A stretch of DNA of 12,343 bases, from positions 1 through 12,343 of the forward strand of contig QFQM01000128.1 in assembly GCA_003243255.1 (NCBI GenBank), in the 5' to 3' direction. The position numbers were made by a program, and so were the translations under genes. The stretch is from Flavobacterium psychrophilum (lineage in GTDB: Bacteria > Bacteroidota > Bacteroidia > Flavobacteriales > Flavobacteriaceae). The notes below the pieces were generated by a model that saw only the letters and a list, made by a program, of their open reading frames with translations, was not told where the DNA came from and did no database searches. Positions within the stretch are counted from its first letter, which is position 1, and every line of letters begins with the position of its first letter. Positions 1 to 8,242 of this stretch are shown piece by piece.

Positions 1-419
1 AATTGCTCCAATAAACTATAATCCTTTATATTTTCAGCTTCAAGGCATAATGGAATCTCTTTAAAATCTACCACTTTACTTTTAGAAAATGTCTGCAAAG
101 GATAAAATACGCCACGCCTGTTCTTTTTACTTAATTTTTCCAGTGGCATACTACCCGAAGTATGCACGACTAATCTGTCGCTGAAAGGCATTTGTTGTGA
201 AACTGCTTCAATAGCATCATCGCTTACCGAAATTATATATATATCAGCTTCTTTGATATTTTCTAAAGAATCGGTTATTTTTTCCGGTGATAAAAGATGT
301 TCAAGGTTCTCAGGATGGCGTGCATATGCCTGTACCAGTTCTGCATTATCAGAATTAGTGAACGCCCTTATCAGATGCCCTGCAACATTACCCGAACCTA
401 TTACTATTACTTTAAGCAT
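1..419 (-). CDS. Rossmann-like/DUF2520 domain protein (partial, C-terminus outside window)
   Basis: Reading the minus strand from the ATG at 417-419 gives an uninterrupted frame of 139 codons that leaves the window, so only the N-terminal half is present. It begins MLKVIVIGSGNVAGHLIRAF, a beta strand followed by a glycine-rich dinucleotide-binding turn (G8-S-G10-N-V-A), then a Rossmann-like fold with the strand ADIYIISVSDDAI. Further on is HTSGSMPLEKL and the family-typical GVFYPLQTFSK near residues 103-113, which marks the Rossmann-like plus DUF2520 proteins related to F420-dependent NADP reductases and pyrroline-5-carboxylate reductase. The substrate of this family is not established, so I give no reaction. 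It lies on the same strand as the M1 peptidase but after that gene's terminator, so it probably has its own promoter in 420-513, where I see no convincing TAnnTTTG element. Confidence 0.82.
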   Translation of the reverse strand, partial: MLKVIVIGSGNVAGHLIRAFTNSDNAELVQAYARHPENLEHLLSPEKITDSLENIKEADIYIISVSDDAIEAVSQQMPFSDRLVVHTSGSMPLEKLSKKNRRGVFYPLQTFSKSKVVDFKEIPLCLEAENIKDYSLLEQ

Positions 420-513
420 GCCGCTAAATTAGTAAAAAACTTTCAGCTTTCCTGACAGCAGGGGGTAGGCTAAATGATGTATTCAATTCGTCAAATCGTA
501 GTGACATAGAAAT

Positions 514-550
514 AAAAAAGGCGATTTACTTTATAAACCGCCCTTTAAAA
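514..550 (-). terminator. Intrinsic terminator of the M1 peptidase gene
   Basis: Read on the minus strand, the stop codon at 551-553 is followed at once by a hairpin: GGCG (539-542 on the complementary strand) pairs with CGCC (520-523), and an inner TTTA/TAAA stem closes a 5-nt loop after one mismatch. The RNA then runs into a U-rich tail (positions 519 down to 514). The position directly behind the stop and the U tract on the minus side assign it to the peptidase gene. Confidence 0.85.
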
Positions 551-2479
551 TTATTCTTTTATCCATGCATTGTTGGAGGCATCAACATCAGGAAGAATCC
601 TTGCCGGATCGATATCTATGGCTTTAATCTTCTTAGATGATCTTAACAGGTAATCCCATTCGCTGGTACGCTGCCAAACTTCCACCGGCAATGTTTTTAT
701 TTCTTTAGAGTCGTCTTCATAAACCACTTTAAATACTACAGGCATTGGAACGTCACCTTTGTTAATAAATGAGATAACTGCCGAATCCTGATTTTGAACA
801 ACATTCGTAATACCCAAATCGATATTACCGCTTCCCATAAACCATCCTCTCCAGAACCAGTTAAGGTTTTCGCCGGCACCGTTTTCCATAGCATTAAAGA
901 AGTCTGATGGTTGCGGATGTTTATAAGCCCAGTTTTTAATGTACGCTTTAAAAGCGTTATCAAATCGGTCTGCACCTAGTATATATTCACGAAGCATAAT
1001 AAGTCCCAATGCAGGTTTAGAATAAGCTGTATATCCTAAATTCATTGGTCTTGCAATATCAGGATAAGTATTGATGCCTTCCCTGTTTTTAGAGCGGTAC
1101 CAAAACACCTGGTTACGGCCTTTAGCAGCGTCAGAAGGATATTCACCTTTATTAAAGGCAAGTGTGCTGTAATGATTGATAAAAGTATTGAAACCTTCAT
1201 CCATCCATGCATACAGCCTTTCATTAGAACCCACTATCATAGGGAACCAGTTGTGCCCGAATTCATGATCTGTAACTTCCCAAAGATCCTGTCCGTTGCT
1301 GCGAGCGTGACAGAATGAAACTCCCGGATATTCCATACCGCCTACATTTGATGCTACGTTTACAGCACAAGGGTAAGGATATTCAAACCATTGTGAAGAA
1401 TAATGCTCTATAGATGCTTTAGTGTATTCGGTTGATCGGCTCCATGCTTTCGGCCCGTCACTTTCTTTAGTATAAACAGATTGTGCAACTGCCTTTTTAC
1501 CGCTTGGCAGGTTAATGCGTGCTGCATCCCATATAAAACCTCTTGAAGCAGCAAAAACGGCATCACGGCTATTTTTTATCCTGAAATGCCATGTAGTCTT
1601 CCCACTTTGCGATGGTCTTGTCAGTTTTGTATTTCCTATTTCGTTTGGAGCTATCAGATAAACTGTCTTATCGCTTTGAGATGCTTTGTCCCAACGGGTT
1701 AATAGTTCTTTAGAAAGAACATCTTTCGTGTTAACCAATTCTCCTGAACCTACAACAATAAAATCATAAGGTACAGTAACCTTGAAATCATAATCGCCAT
1801 AGTCAAGATAAAATTCTCCTGCGCCAAGATAAGGTTCAGTATTCCAGCCTTTCACATCATCAAATACAGCAACCCTTGGATACCATTGTGCAACAGAATA
1901 AACAATACCATCTTTCATTTTAAGCTGCCCCATACGGTCCATACCTTCTTCAGGAATCTTAAATTCAAAATTCATAGATACAGTGGCTGTACCACCTTTT
2001 GCTGCTATAGGTTCATTAAAGAATACCTGCATACGGGTATCCGTTATAAGATATTTTGAAGAAGCTTCACCTTTTACTTTAGCTGAAAGCCCTGATATCT
2101 TAAACCCACCATCAACATCACCGGCATAACGGTTCCTTCCTTCAATAGGAGTCGTAAGCGTACCTCTGGAATCTTCTGTAAAGCGGTTCTGCTCAACATA
2201 CATCCATACGTAGTTCAGTTCTTCCGGACTATTATTATGGTATGTCATAGTCAGTTTGCCTTTTAGCATATTAGCTTTTTCATCAAGTTCAACCTCAATG
2301 TTATAATCTGCCCTGTTTTGCCAGTATTGCGGCCCGGGCACGCCGGACGCGCTGCGATAAACATTACCTCGTCGATACATTATTTCGTCGAATTTGGACT
2401 GGTTGTTAGGCACAACCTCCTGTGCCAAAGCAGTCAAACTACTGAAGCAGAACAGTAAAAGTAATTTAGGAATTCTCAT
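551..2479 (-). CDS. Secreted M1 family zinc metallopeptidase
   Basis: This 642-residue protein is a zinc-dependent M1 (gluzincin) peptidase, probably an aminopeptidase acting outside the cytoplasm. The N-terminus is a standard signal peptide with a short basic start, a leucine-rich core and a likely cleavage site ALA|QE after residue 19. An N-terminal beta domain (about 50-250) precedes the catalytic domain. There the substrate-binding motif appears as GGMEYPG (380-386) in place of GAMEN. The zinc site is complete: H405-E-F-G-H409 followed by exactly 18 residues and E428 in WMDEGFNTF. A tyrosine in the AYSKPALGL segment downstream is a candidate for the catalytic tyrosine. No type IX secretion C-terminal domain or lipobox is seen, so a periplasmic location is the simplest inference. 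The gene is monocistronic, with a promoter at 2531-2559 and a terminator directly after the stop. Specificity cannot be read from the sequence. Confidence 0.93.
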   Translation of the reverse strand: MRIPKLLLLFCFSSLTALAQEVVPNNQSKFDEIMYRRGNVYRSASGVPGPQYWQNRADYNIEVELDEKANMLKGKLTMTYHNNSPEELNYVWMYVEQNRFTEDSRGTLTTPIEGRNRYAGDVDGGFKISGLSAKVKGEASSKYLITDTRMQVFFNEPIAAKGGTATVSMNFEFKIPEEGMDRMGQLKMKDGIVYSVAQWYPRVAVFDDVKGWNTEPYLGAGEFYLDYGDYDFKVTVPYDFIVVGSGELVNTKDVLSKELLTRWDKASQSDKTVYLIAPNEIGNTKLTRPSQSGKTTWHFRIKNSRDAVFAASRGFIWDAARINLPSGKKAVAQSVYTKESDGPKAWSRSTEYTKASIEHYSSQWFEYPYPCAVNVASNVGGMEYPGVSFCHARSNGQDLWEVTDHEFGHNWFPMIVGSNERLYAWMDEGFNTFINHYSTLAFNKGEYPSDAAKGRNQVFWYRSKNREGINTYPDIARPMNLGYTAYSKPALGLIMLREYILGADRFDNAFKAYIKNWAYKHPQPSDFFNAMENGAGENLNWFWRGWFMGSGNIDLGITNVVQNQDSAVISFINKGDVPMPVVFKVVYEDDSKEIKTLPVEVWQRTSEWDYLLRSSKKIKAIDIDPARILPDVDASNNAWIKE

Positions 2480-2530
2480 TAATGACTTGGGTTAGTTGGC
2501 AATAGTTTAGTTTATGTTAAGAGTAAACGC

Positions 2531-2559
2531 CAAATATACCTAACTTCTTGTGATTACAA
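2531..2559 (-). promoter_or_regulatory. Bacteroidota-type promoter of the M1 peptidase gene
   Basis: On the minus strand, TATATTTG (2538 down to 2531) matches the -7 consensus TAnnTTTG. A TTG -33 element (2559 down to 2557) sits 18 nt upstream. Both consensus boxes are present at the correct spacing. The leader to the ATG would be about 45 nt. Confidence 0.75.
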
Positions 2560-2607
2560 AAAAATATTTGACAATGTGAATTGGTCATTTTTTCCAATAA
2601 AATAAGG

Positions 2608-2635
2608 TTCGAGATTTAAGTTTTGAGTACTTTTG
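2608..2635 (+). promoter_or_regulatory. Promoter of ccsBA; its -7 element overlaps a spurious TTG start
   Basis: TACTTTTG at 2628-2635 is a full match to the -7 consensus TAnnTTTG. The -33 box is weak (TTC at 2608-2610, 17 nt away, one mismatch to TTG). Transcription would begin near 2640, about 25 nt before the ATG at 2666. The longest open frame begins at the TTG at 2633-2635, inside this element, so that codon would not be in the mRNA. Confidence 0.68.
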
Positions 2636-2665
2636 CATCAATTTACAAAAACAACTTTCCTACTC

Positions 2666-5600
2666 ATGGATAAAATCATATCGTTCTTTTCTTCAACACG
2701 TTTAATGGCAGTGCTTTTCCTTGTTTTTGCTTTTGCAATGTACAGAGGAACTTTTATTGAACAAGATTACAACACCCAAACAGCCAGGCTTTTAATTTAT
2801 AATACAAAATGGTTTGAAGCAATAATGCTTGTTTTCATAATAAACTTTATAGGTAACATAAAACGTTATCAGCTTCATAAAAAGGAAAAATGGGCAACAT
2901 TGATGCTGCATTTAGCTTTTATATTGATTATTGGAGGGGCATTTGTTACTCGTTACATCAGTTTTGAAGGAAGAATGCCGATAAGAGAAGGCGCAAGTGA
3001 AAACCAATTTTATTCAGACAAGCTATATCTTACTGCATTTGTAGATGGTGAATATCAGGGAGAGATGCGAAGGAGAGCTTTTGAAGAACCAATTCTTCTA
3101 AGTCCTGAAGCTGAAAAACCCTGGCATGTTGCAATGCTGGGAAGTAATTATTTCTCAATAGAAGACAAATTTGCAGACACCCCCTTTTCTATCGAATATA
3201 AAGGTTATAAGATTGGGGCTACTGAAACTGTAAAGAAAGATTCTAATGGTACTGAATTTCTGAAACTTGTAGAAGCGGGTGAGGGAGGTCGCCACGAACA
3301 TTATTTAAAAGAAGGACAGATACAAAGTATTCACGGAATCCTTTTTGCATATAATATACCAACAGAAGGTGCTATAAATATTGATACTAAGAATGGAGTA
3401 GGCAAGTATACTATTAAATCTCCTTTTGGCGGTGGTTATATGCGCATGGCCGACAAATTTGAGGGGATGCTTAAAGCAGATTCCTTACAGCCATTAATGA
3501 TGCGATCACTTTATAATGTTGCCGGTGCCCAATTTGTTTTTCCTGAACCTGCAATAAAAGGTAAAATAGAATACAAGGCCGGTAAAGATTTTAAAACAAA
3601 CTATGATTCGGCACTGCTGCTTGAAGTTACTGTTGGTAAAGAAAAACATGAGGTAACTTTAATGGGAGGATTAGGAAAAGTAGGTGTACCCCAATCTTTT
3701 AAAGTTGGAAATCTTGACTTTACACTTATGTATGGAAGTAAAGCCTACACCTTACCATTTAATGTAAAAGTAAATGATTTTATTGCCGAAAAAAGACCGG
3801 GCACTATGGATGTGTTCGCTTCATTCGAAAGCAAAGTAACAGTTATTGATAAAGAAAAAAATAACACCTTTGATAGCAGAATTTATATGAATAATGTCCT
3901 TGACTACAGAGGATACAGGTTTTTCCAGTCTTCTTACGATCAGGACTTAAAAGGAACAGTGCTATCTGTAAGCCACGATTTTTGGGGAACGTGGATAAGT
4001 TACATAGGCTATTTTTTCCTGTATCTTGGATTACTTGCAATACTTTTCACTAAGAACACACGCTTTAGTGATCTTGCAAAAAAACTTGATAAAATAAAAG
4101 CTAAAAAAACAAAGACACTTACTATAATTATCCTCCTTATTGGTTTTAATGGATTTGCTCAGCATCAGCACGTGAAACCAACCCCAAGACAAATAGACTC
4201 GCTCATCAATAAATATAAAGTAAGCGAAGAGCATGCTGCTAAATTTGGACGAATAATTATACAGGATGGTAAGGGAAGGATGAAGCCTATCAATACATTC
4301 TCATCAGAATTATTACGTAAGGTTAGTAAAAGTGATGTTTACAAGGATATGAATGCTGACCAAGTGTTTATTTCAATAACTGAAATGCCACAATTATGGT
4401 ATCATGTTCCTATCATTTATCTAAAAAGGGGCAATGATAGCCTTAGAACTATAGCTGGGCTTGAGAAAGACGCAAAATATGCTGCACTATCTGATTTCTT
4501 CTCTGCTGATGGTACTTCAAAATTATCTGGATTACTGGAAAAAGCTTATCCTAAAGAAGTAAAAAACCAATTTGATAAAGATTTTATTGATATCGCGGAG
4601 AAAATAAATTTACTTTACTCAGCACTCACTGGTGAAATTTTCACAGTATTCCCTATACCTAACGACGATAACAATAAGTGGGTTTCTTACATGGAGGCAT
4701 CATCAGTTAATAATCCTGATATTCAAAAAGTAAGGAATGTACTTCCATTTTATATTGAAGCAATTGAAAAGGCTTCAGTGACTAAAGATTATACATTAGC
4801 AAATAGTTTAGTTGAAGGGCTTACTAATTATCAGCATAAATTCGGCAGTAAGGTTATGCCTTCTGATGACAAGATTAATGCAGAGATATTATACAATAAG
4901 TATGATATATTTAAAAAGCTTTTCTCATGGTACATGTACGCAGGATTACTGATGTTTATTTTTGTTATCGTGAAAATTTTCAATCAACGAAAATGGATTA
5001 ACATTACTATTAAAAGCTTTACTGGTATAATCATTTTTCTTTTTGTACTACATACTGCAGGATTGATTTTTCGTTGGTATATATCAGGACACGCACCGTG
5101 GAGTAATGCTTACGAATCTGTTATCTTCGTTGGATGGTCGACCATGTTGTTTGGTTTGTTGTTTGGAAGAAAATCAGAACTTACGCTTGCATCAACAGCT
5201 TTTGTAGCGTCAATTGTACTAATGGTAGCACACTGGAACTGGACTGATCCGGAAATAGGCAATCTTGTACCTGTACTGGATTCTTATTGGCTTATGATAC
5301 ACGTTGCTGTAATTGTTGCAAGTTATGGTCCGTTTACATTAGGGATGGTTCTTGGGGTTGTAGCGTTGTTGTTAATGATATTTACAAATAATAAGAACAA
5401 ATCTATAATGGAGCTTAACATAAAAGAGCTTACCTATATCAATGAAATGGCACTTACCGTTGGACTTGTAATGCTTTCCATAGGAAACTTCCTTGGAGGA
5501 CAATGGGCCAATGAGAGCTGGGGACGTTACTGGGGCTGGGATCCAAAAGAAACATGGGCACTTATCAGCATTATGATTTATGCATTTGTAATACACATGC

Positions 5601-5827
5601 GTTTTGTTCCTGCATTAAGAGGTAAGTGGATATATAACTTCTTTAGCGTATTGGCATTTGCATCAATTCTTATGACATACTTTGGAGTTAACTTCTATCT
5701 TACTGGATTACACTCGTATGCAAGTGGTGAAAAAGCAGCACCTGCCTATTTTTATTATATGGCATTAGGTGCTTTCATTATAGGAACTATTGCATGGTTT
5801 CAACATAAAAAATATTATAAAAAGTAA
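2666..5827 (+). CDS. ccsBA: CcsB(ResB)-CcsA fusion, System II cytochrome c haem lyase
   Basis: This 1053-residue inner-membrane protein carries haem across the membrane and attaches it to CXXCH motifs of apocytochromes c. The first half is ResB/CcsB-like: membrane segments near 9-26, 49-64 and 78-93, a large periplasmic domain, and a further segment near 445-461. A basic cytoplasmic stretch and an internal hydrophobic segment (about 484-499) follow, then a second periplasmic domain to about 752. The C-terminal CcsA domain has multiple helices and the haem-binding WWD signature WGRYWGWDPKETWALI (952-967). By family comparison, likely haem-ligand histidines are H82 (MLHLAF) and H977 (FVIHMRF) in the membrane, and H879 (SYWLMIHV) and H1016 (TGLHSYAS) on the periplasmic side of the WWD loop. 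SGHAPWSNAYES near 807-818 is also CcsA-typical. I chose the ATG at 2666 because the upstream TTG lies in the promoter. The next gene starts 33 bp downstream with no hairpin between, suggesting cotranscription. Confidence 0.94.
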   Translation: MDKIISFFSSTRLMAVLFLVFAFAMYRGTFIEQDYNTQTARLLIYNTKWFEAIMLVFIINFIGNIKRYQLHKKEKWATLMLHLAFILIIGGAFVTRYISFEGRMPIREGASENQFYSDKLYLTAFVDGEYQGEMRRRAFEEPILLSPEAEKPWHVAMLGSNYFSIEDKFADTPFSIEYKGYKIGATETVKKDSNGTEFLKLVEAGEGGRHEHYLKEGQIQSIHGILFAYNIPTEGAINIDTKNGVGKYTIKSPFGGGYMRMADKFEGMLKADSLQPLMMRSLYNVAGAQFVFPEPAIKGKIEYKAGKDFKTNYDSALLLEVTVGKEKHEVTLMGGLGKVGVPQSFKVGNLDFTLMYGSKAYTLPFNVKVNDFIAEKRPGTMDVFASFESKVTVIDKEKNNTFDSRIYMNNVLDYRGYRFFQSSYDQDLKGTVLSVSHDFWGTWISYIGYFFLYLGLLAILFTKNTRFSDLAKKLDKIKAKKTKTLTIIILLIGFNGFAQHQHVKPTPRQIDSLINKYKVSEEHAAKFGRIIIQDGKGRMKPINTFSSELLRKVSKSDVYKDMNADQVFISITEMPQLWYHVPIIYLKRGNDSLRTIAGLEKDAKYAALSDFFSADGTSKLSGLLEKAYPKEVKNQFDKDFIDIAEKINLLYSALTGEIFTVFPIPNDDNNKWVSYMEASSVNNPDIQKVRNVLPFYIEAIEKASVTKDYTLANSLVEGLTNYQHKFGSKVMPSDDKINAEILYNKYDIFKKLFSWYMYAGLLMFIFVIVKIFNQRKWINITIKSFTGIIIFLFVLHTAGLIFRWYISGHAPWSNAYESVIFVGWSTMLFGLLFGRKSELTLASTAFVASIVLMVAHWNWTDPEIGNLVPVLDSYWLMIHVAVIVASYGPFTLGMVLGVVALLLMIFTNNKNKSIMELNIKELTYINEMALTVGLVMLSIGNFLGGQWANESWGRYWGWDPKETWALISIMIYAFVIHMRFVPALRGKWIYNFFSVLAFASILMTYFGVNFYLTGLHSYASGEKAAPAYFYYMALGAFIIGTIAWFQHKKYYKK

Positions 5828-5860
5828 TTTTTCGTAATTTTATAGAAATAAATCATCACG

Positions 5861-6451
5861 ATGAAAAAATTTGCAATAGCAATAATGGGTGTAGCTCTTT
5901 TATTCAGTTGTCAAAATCAGGCACAGACTAAAAAAACTAAAACCAATAAAGAAACAACTAAGACAATGTCAGCATCTAACATTTATCAGTTTAAAGTAAC
6001 CGATCTTTCAGGCAAAGAATTTGATTTCGCAACCCTGAAAGGCAAAAAAGTAATCATTGTAAATACAGCTTCAAAATGTGGATTAACGCCTCAGTACAAA
6101 GACCTTGAAGCATTATACAAAGAATACAAAGATAAAGGTCTTGTAATTGTTGGCTTCCCGGCTAATAACTTTGCAGCTCAGGAACCCGGCACAAGCCAAG
6201 AGATTGCCGAATTCTGCCAGTTAAATTATGGTGTTAGTTTCCCAATGATGGACAAGATTTCTGTTAAAGGTGACGACATGGCTCCAATTTATCATTTCCT
6301 GACTGAGAAAAACAAAAACGGACTTCAGGATAGCGAGGTGGAATGGAACTTCCAAAAGTACCTTATCAATGAAAAGGGTGAACTTGTAAAGGTTGTCAGT
6401 CCCCGCACATTGCCAACAGATCCTGAAATCGTAAACTGGATTAAATCCTAA
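5861..6451 (+). CDS. gpx: Lipoprotein-type glutathione peroxidase (thiol peroxidase of the GPx family)
   Basis: This 196-residue protein reduces hydrogen peroxide or organic hydroperoxides. The GPx catalytic tetrad is visible: C73 in NTASKCGLTPQY, Q107 in FAAQEPG, and W162-N163 in EWNFQKYL. C73 is a true cysteine, not selenocysteine. The usual FPCNQF motif reads FPANNF (99-104), so that cysteine is absent. C119 in EFCQLNYGVSFP is the likely resolving cysteine, which points to a thioredoxin-type reductant rather than glutathione. The N-terminus is a lipoprotein signal, MKKFAIAIMGVALLFS|C17, followed by a Lys/Thr-rich linker to about residue 35. Family members are usually near 160 residues, and this one is longer by the exported leader. 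An internal ATG (M36, at 5966) would give a leaderless cytoplasmic form, but the lipobox argues for the upstream start. It follows ccsBA by 33 bp with no terminator between and ends in its own terminator. Confidence 0.92.
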   Translation: MKKFAIAIMGVALLFSCQNQAQTKKTKTNKETTKTMSASNIYQFKVTDLSGKEFDFATLKGKKVIIVNTASKCGLTPQYKDLEALYKEYKDKGLVIVGFPANNFAAQEPGTSQEIAEFCQLNYGVSFPMMDKISVKGDDMAPIYHFLTEKNKNGLQDSEVEWNFQKYLINEKGELVKVVSPRTLPTDPEIVNWIKS

Positions 6452-6460
6452 ATCCTATAC

Positions 6461-6485
6461 AATCCCGGTTTATCCGGGATTTTTA
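6461..6485 (+). terminator. Intrinsic terminator hairpin after gpx
   Basis: AATCCCGG (6461-6468) and CCGGGATT (6474-6481) form a perfect 8-bp stem with a TTTAT loop, followed by a short T run. It lies 9 nt after the gpx stop codon and only 15 nt before the menD ATG. Confidence 0.85.
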
Positions 6486-6496
6486 AATTCCAAAAA

Positions 6497-8152
6497 ATGA
6501 TCTATCCTAAAATACCTTTGGCTCAAAGCATTATAGAAATATGCCGTGCTAAAGGGGTAACTGATATAATTATATCTCCGGGTTCACGTAATGCGCCTTT
6601 AACTATTGGTTTTGCCAATAATCCAAATTTTAAGTGTTATAGTATCGCTGACGAGCGTTGTGCTGCTTTTTTCGCTACAGGTATGGCACAACAGTTAAAA
6701 AAACCGACGGCGATTGTTTGTACATCAGGTTCAGCTTTACTGAATTATTATCCAGCAGTTGCCGAGGCATTTTACAGTCAAATTCCGCTTATTGTAATAT
6801 CGGCAGACAGACCGCATGATAAGATTGACATTGGTGACGGACAAACCATTCGCCAGGAAAATGTTTATGCTAACCATATCCTTTTTAATGCCAATCTTTT
6901 GGAAGATGCTTCTCAAGAGAATGACAGGCTTATCAATGAAGCCATAAACATAGCTGAACTAAAAAAAGGACCGGTACACATCAATGCTCCTTTTGAAGAG
7001 CCATTATATGAAACCGTTTCCAATCTTTCCGTTCAACCGAAGCTTTCATATATAGTCGAAAAGACTCCTTTCATTGGAGATTTAACTCCATATCTACAAA
7101 AATGGAATTCAGCCAAAAAGAAACTTATCCTTGTTGGCGTAAATGATCCGGGATCAATTGATAAAGCGATTATTGAGCAATTGGCCAATGATCCATCGGT
7201 GGTTGTAATGACAGAAACTACTTCAAACCTGCATCTCCCAACATTTCTCAATAATATTGACACCATAATAACTCCATTTACTCATGAAGATTTTGAGGCA
7301 TGGAGTCCGGATATATTGCTTACTTTCGGAGGAATGGTTGTTTCTAAACGCGTCAAAGCATGGTTAAGGAAATACAGTCCAGCTGAACACTGGCACCTTG
7401 ACACACTTAGGGCTTATGACACGTTTGGAGCACTTACAAAGCATTTTGAAACAGATGCCAATATTTTCCTTAAAGCATTTTTACCTCAAACAACTATTGT
7501 TGAAAGTGATTACAACCAAATGGCTCAGGATTTAAAAGCTTTCAGAAAAGTAAAACATGATGAGTATTTAGCGAAAATTCCTTTCACTGATTTCAAAGCT
7601 TTTGAAGTTATATTACCTGTATTAAAAGACAACTCAAAATTACAGATAAGTAACAGTTCTGCAATACGTTATATTCAGTTACTTGATGTAAAAGATTCGA
7701 TTGAAGTTTTCTGCAATCGCGGTACCAGTGGCATTGACGGAAGCAGCTCTACAGCAATCGGAGCGGCTGTAGCAAGTGGAAAAGAAACAGTCCTTATAAC
7801 TGGAGATGTCAGTTTCCTGTATGACAGTAATGCTCTTTGGAATAATTACATCCCAAAGAATTTTAAAATAATAATTATCAATAACGGTGGGGGAGGTATC
7901 TTCAGGATATTACCGGGACATCAGGAAACCCCCGTATTCAATACCTACTTTGAAACCGAGCATCATTTAACAGCGGAACACTTAGCTAAAATGTTTGGTT
8001 TTAGTTATCAAAGTGCTTATGACGAAGCTGGGTTAAAAACTGAATTAAATACATTTATGCAAAACGGTGAACAACCTAAAATTTTAGAAGTATTCACACC
8101 AATGCTGGAAAATGATAAAATCCTGTTACAGTATTTTAAAGAGTTAACATAA
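6497..8152 (+). CDS. menD: 2-succinyl-5-enolpyruvyl-6-hydroxy-3-cyclohexene-1-carboxylate synthase (SEPHCHC synthase)
   Basis: MenD is a thiamine-diphosphate (ThDP) enzyme that joins 2-oxoglutarate to isochorismate with loss of CO2, the first committed step of menaquinone synthesis, in the cytoplasm. The 551-residue length is normal. The N-terminal pyrimidine-binding domain has SPGSR (27-31), the conserved ThDP-activating glutamate E53 in ADERCAAFFATG, and CTSGSA (75-80). The central domain is more variable. The C-terminal pyrophosphate domain has NRGTSGIDG, then the ThDP/Mg motif starting G436-D437-V-S with N463 in the NNGGGG stretch (462-467). The ATG at 6497 starts at the conserved N-terminal sequence, and there is no Shine-Dalgarno sequence. 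No TAnnTTTG promoter is apparent in the preceding 300 bp, so expression may depend on read-through of the upstream hairpin. A terminator follows the stop. The other men gene in the window is menB at 11859. Confidence 0.96.
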   Translation: MIYPKIPLAQSIIEICRAKGVTDIIISPGSRNAPLTIGFANNPNFKCYSIADERCAAFFATGMAQQLKKPTAIVCTSGSALLNYYPAVAEAFYSQIPLIVISADRPHDKIDIGDGQTIRQENVYANHILFNANLLEDASQENDRLINEAINIAELKKGPVHINAPFEEPLYETVSNLSVQPKLSYIVEKTPFIGDLTPYLQKWNSAKKKLILVGVNDPGSIDKAIIEQLANDPSVVVMTETTSNLHLPTFLNNIDTIITPFTHEDFEAWSPDILLTFGGMVVSKRVKAWLRKYSPAEHWHLDTLRAYDTFGALTKHFETDANIFLKAFLPQTTIVESDYNQMAQDLKAFRKVKHDEYLAKIPFTDFKAFEVILPVLKDNSKLQISNSSAIRYIQLLDVKDSIEVFCNRGTSGIDGSSSTAIGAAVASGKETVLITGDVSFLYDSNALWNNYIPKNFKIIIINNGGGGIFRILPGHQETPVFNTYFETEHHLTAEHLAKMFGFSYQSAYDEAGLKTELNTFMQNGEQPKILEVFTPMLENDKILLQYFKELT

Positions 8153-8155
8153 GCT

Positions 8156-8184
8156 AGCCGGTACTAACCGGCTTTGTTGTTTTA
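8156..8184 (+). terminator. Intrinsic terminator after menD
   Basis: AGCCGGT (8156-8162) and ACCGGCT (8167-8173) make a perfect 7-bp stem with a four-base ACTA loop, followed by the T-rich tail TTGTTGTTTT. It begins 4 nt after the menD stop codon. Confidence 0.9.
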
Positions 8185-8196
8185 TAAGCTTTCCCA

Positions 8197-8224
8197 TTAT
8201 ATTATTCAATTCTTCGTACCTTTG
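8197..8224 (+). promoter_or_regulatory. Promoter of the CvfB-like gene
   Basis: TACCTTTG at 8217-8224 matches TAnnTTTG. The -33 box is a one-mismatch TTA at 8197-8199, 17 nt upstream. It lies between the menD terminator and the ATG at 8243, so the leader would be only about 12 nt. It gives the downstream gene an independent transcription unit. Confidence 0.68.
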
Positions 8225-8242
8225 CAGCTGAAATTTACCGTA

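Noticed and set aside
420..513. Promoter for the DUF2520 gene (near-matches TACGATTTG and TAATTTAG on the minus strand)
   Set aside because: One has the wrong spacing inside the -7 box, the other lacks the final G and would leave almost no leader. Neither has a -33 TTG at the right distance.
2571..2599. ATTGG...CCAAT short inverted repeat in the divergent M1/ccsBA gap
   Set aside because: Five-base arms in AT-rich DNA with no clear relation to either promoter; chance is the simplest explanation.
2633..2665. Eleven additional N-terminal codons of ccsBA from a TTG start
   Set aside because: The TTG is part of the TACTTTTG promoter element, so the codons lie at or before the transcription start.
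2666..5827. Suspected assembly error joining two genes in the very long ccs frame
   Set aside because: CcsB-CcsA fusions of about this size are known in Bacteroidota, and the predicted topology through the junction is consistent, with a basic stretch on the cytoplasmic side.
8174..8242. Twenty-three additional N-terminal codons of the cvfB-like gene from a TTG start
   Set aside because: The start is inside the menD terminator tail and upstream of the gene's own -7 element.
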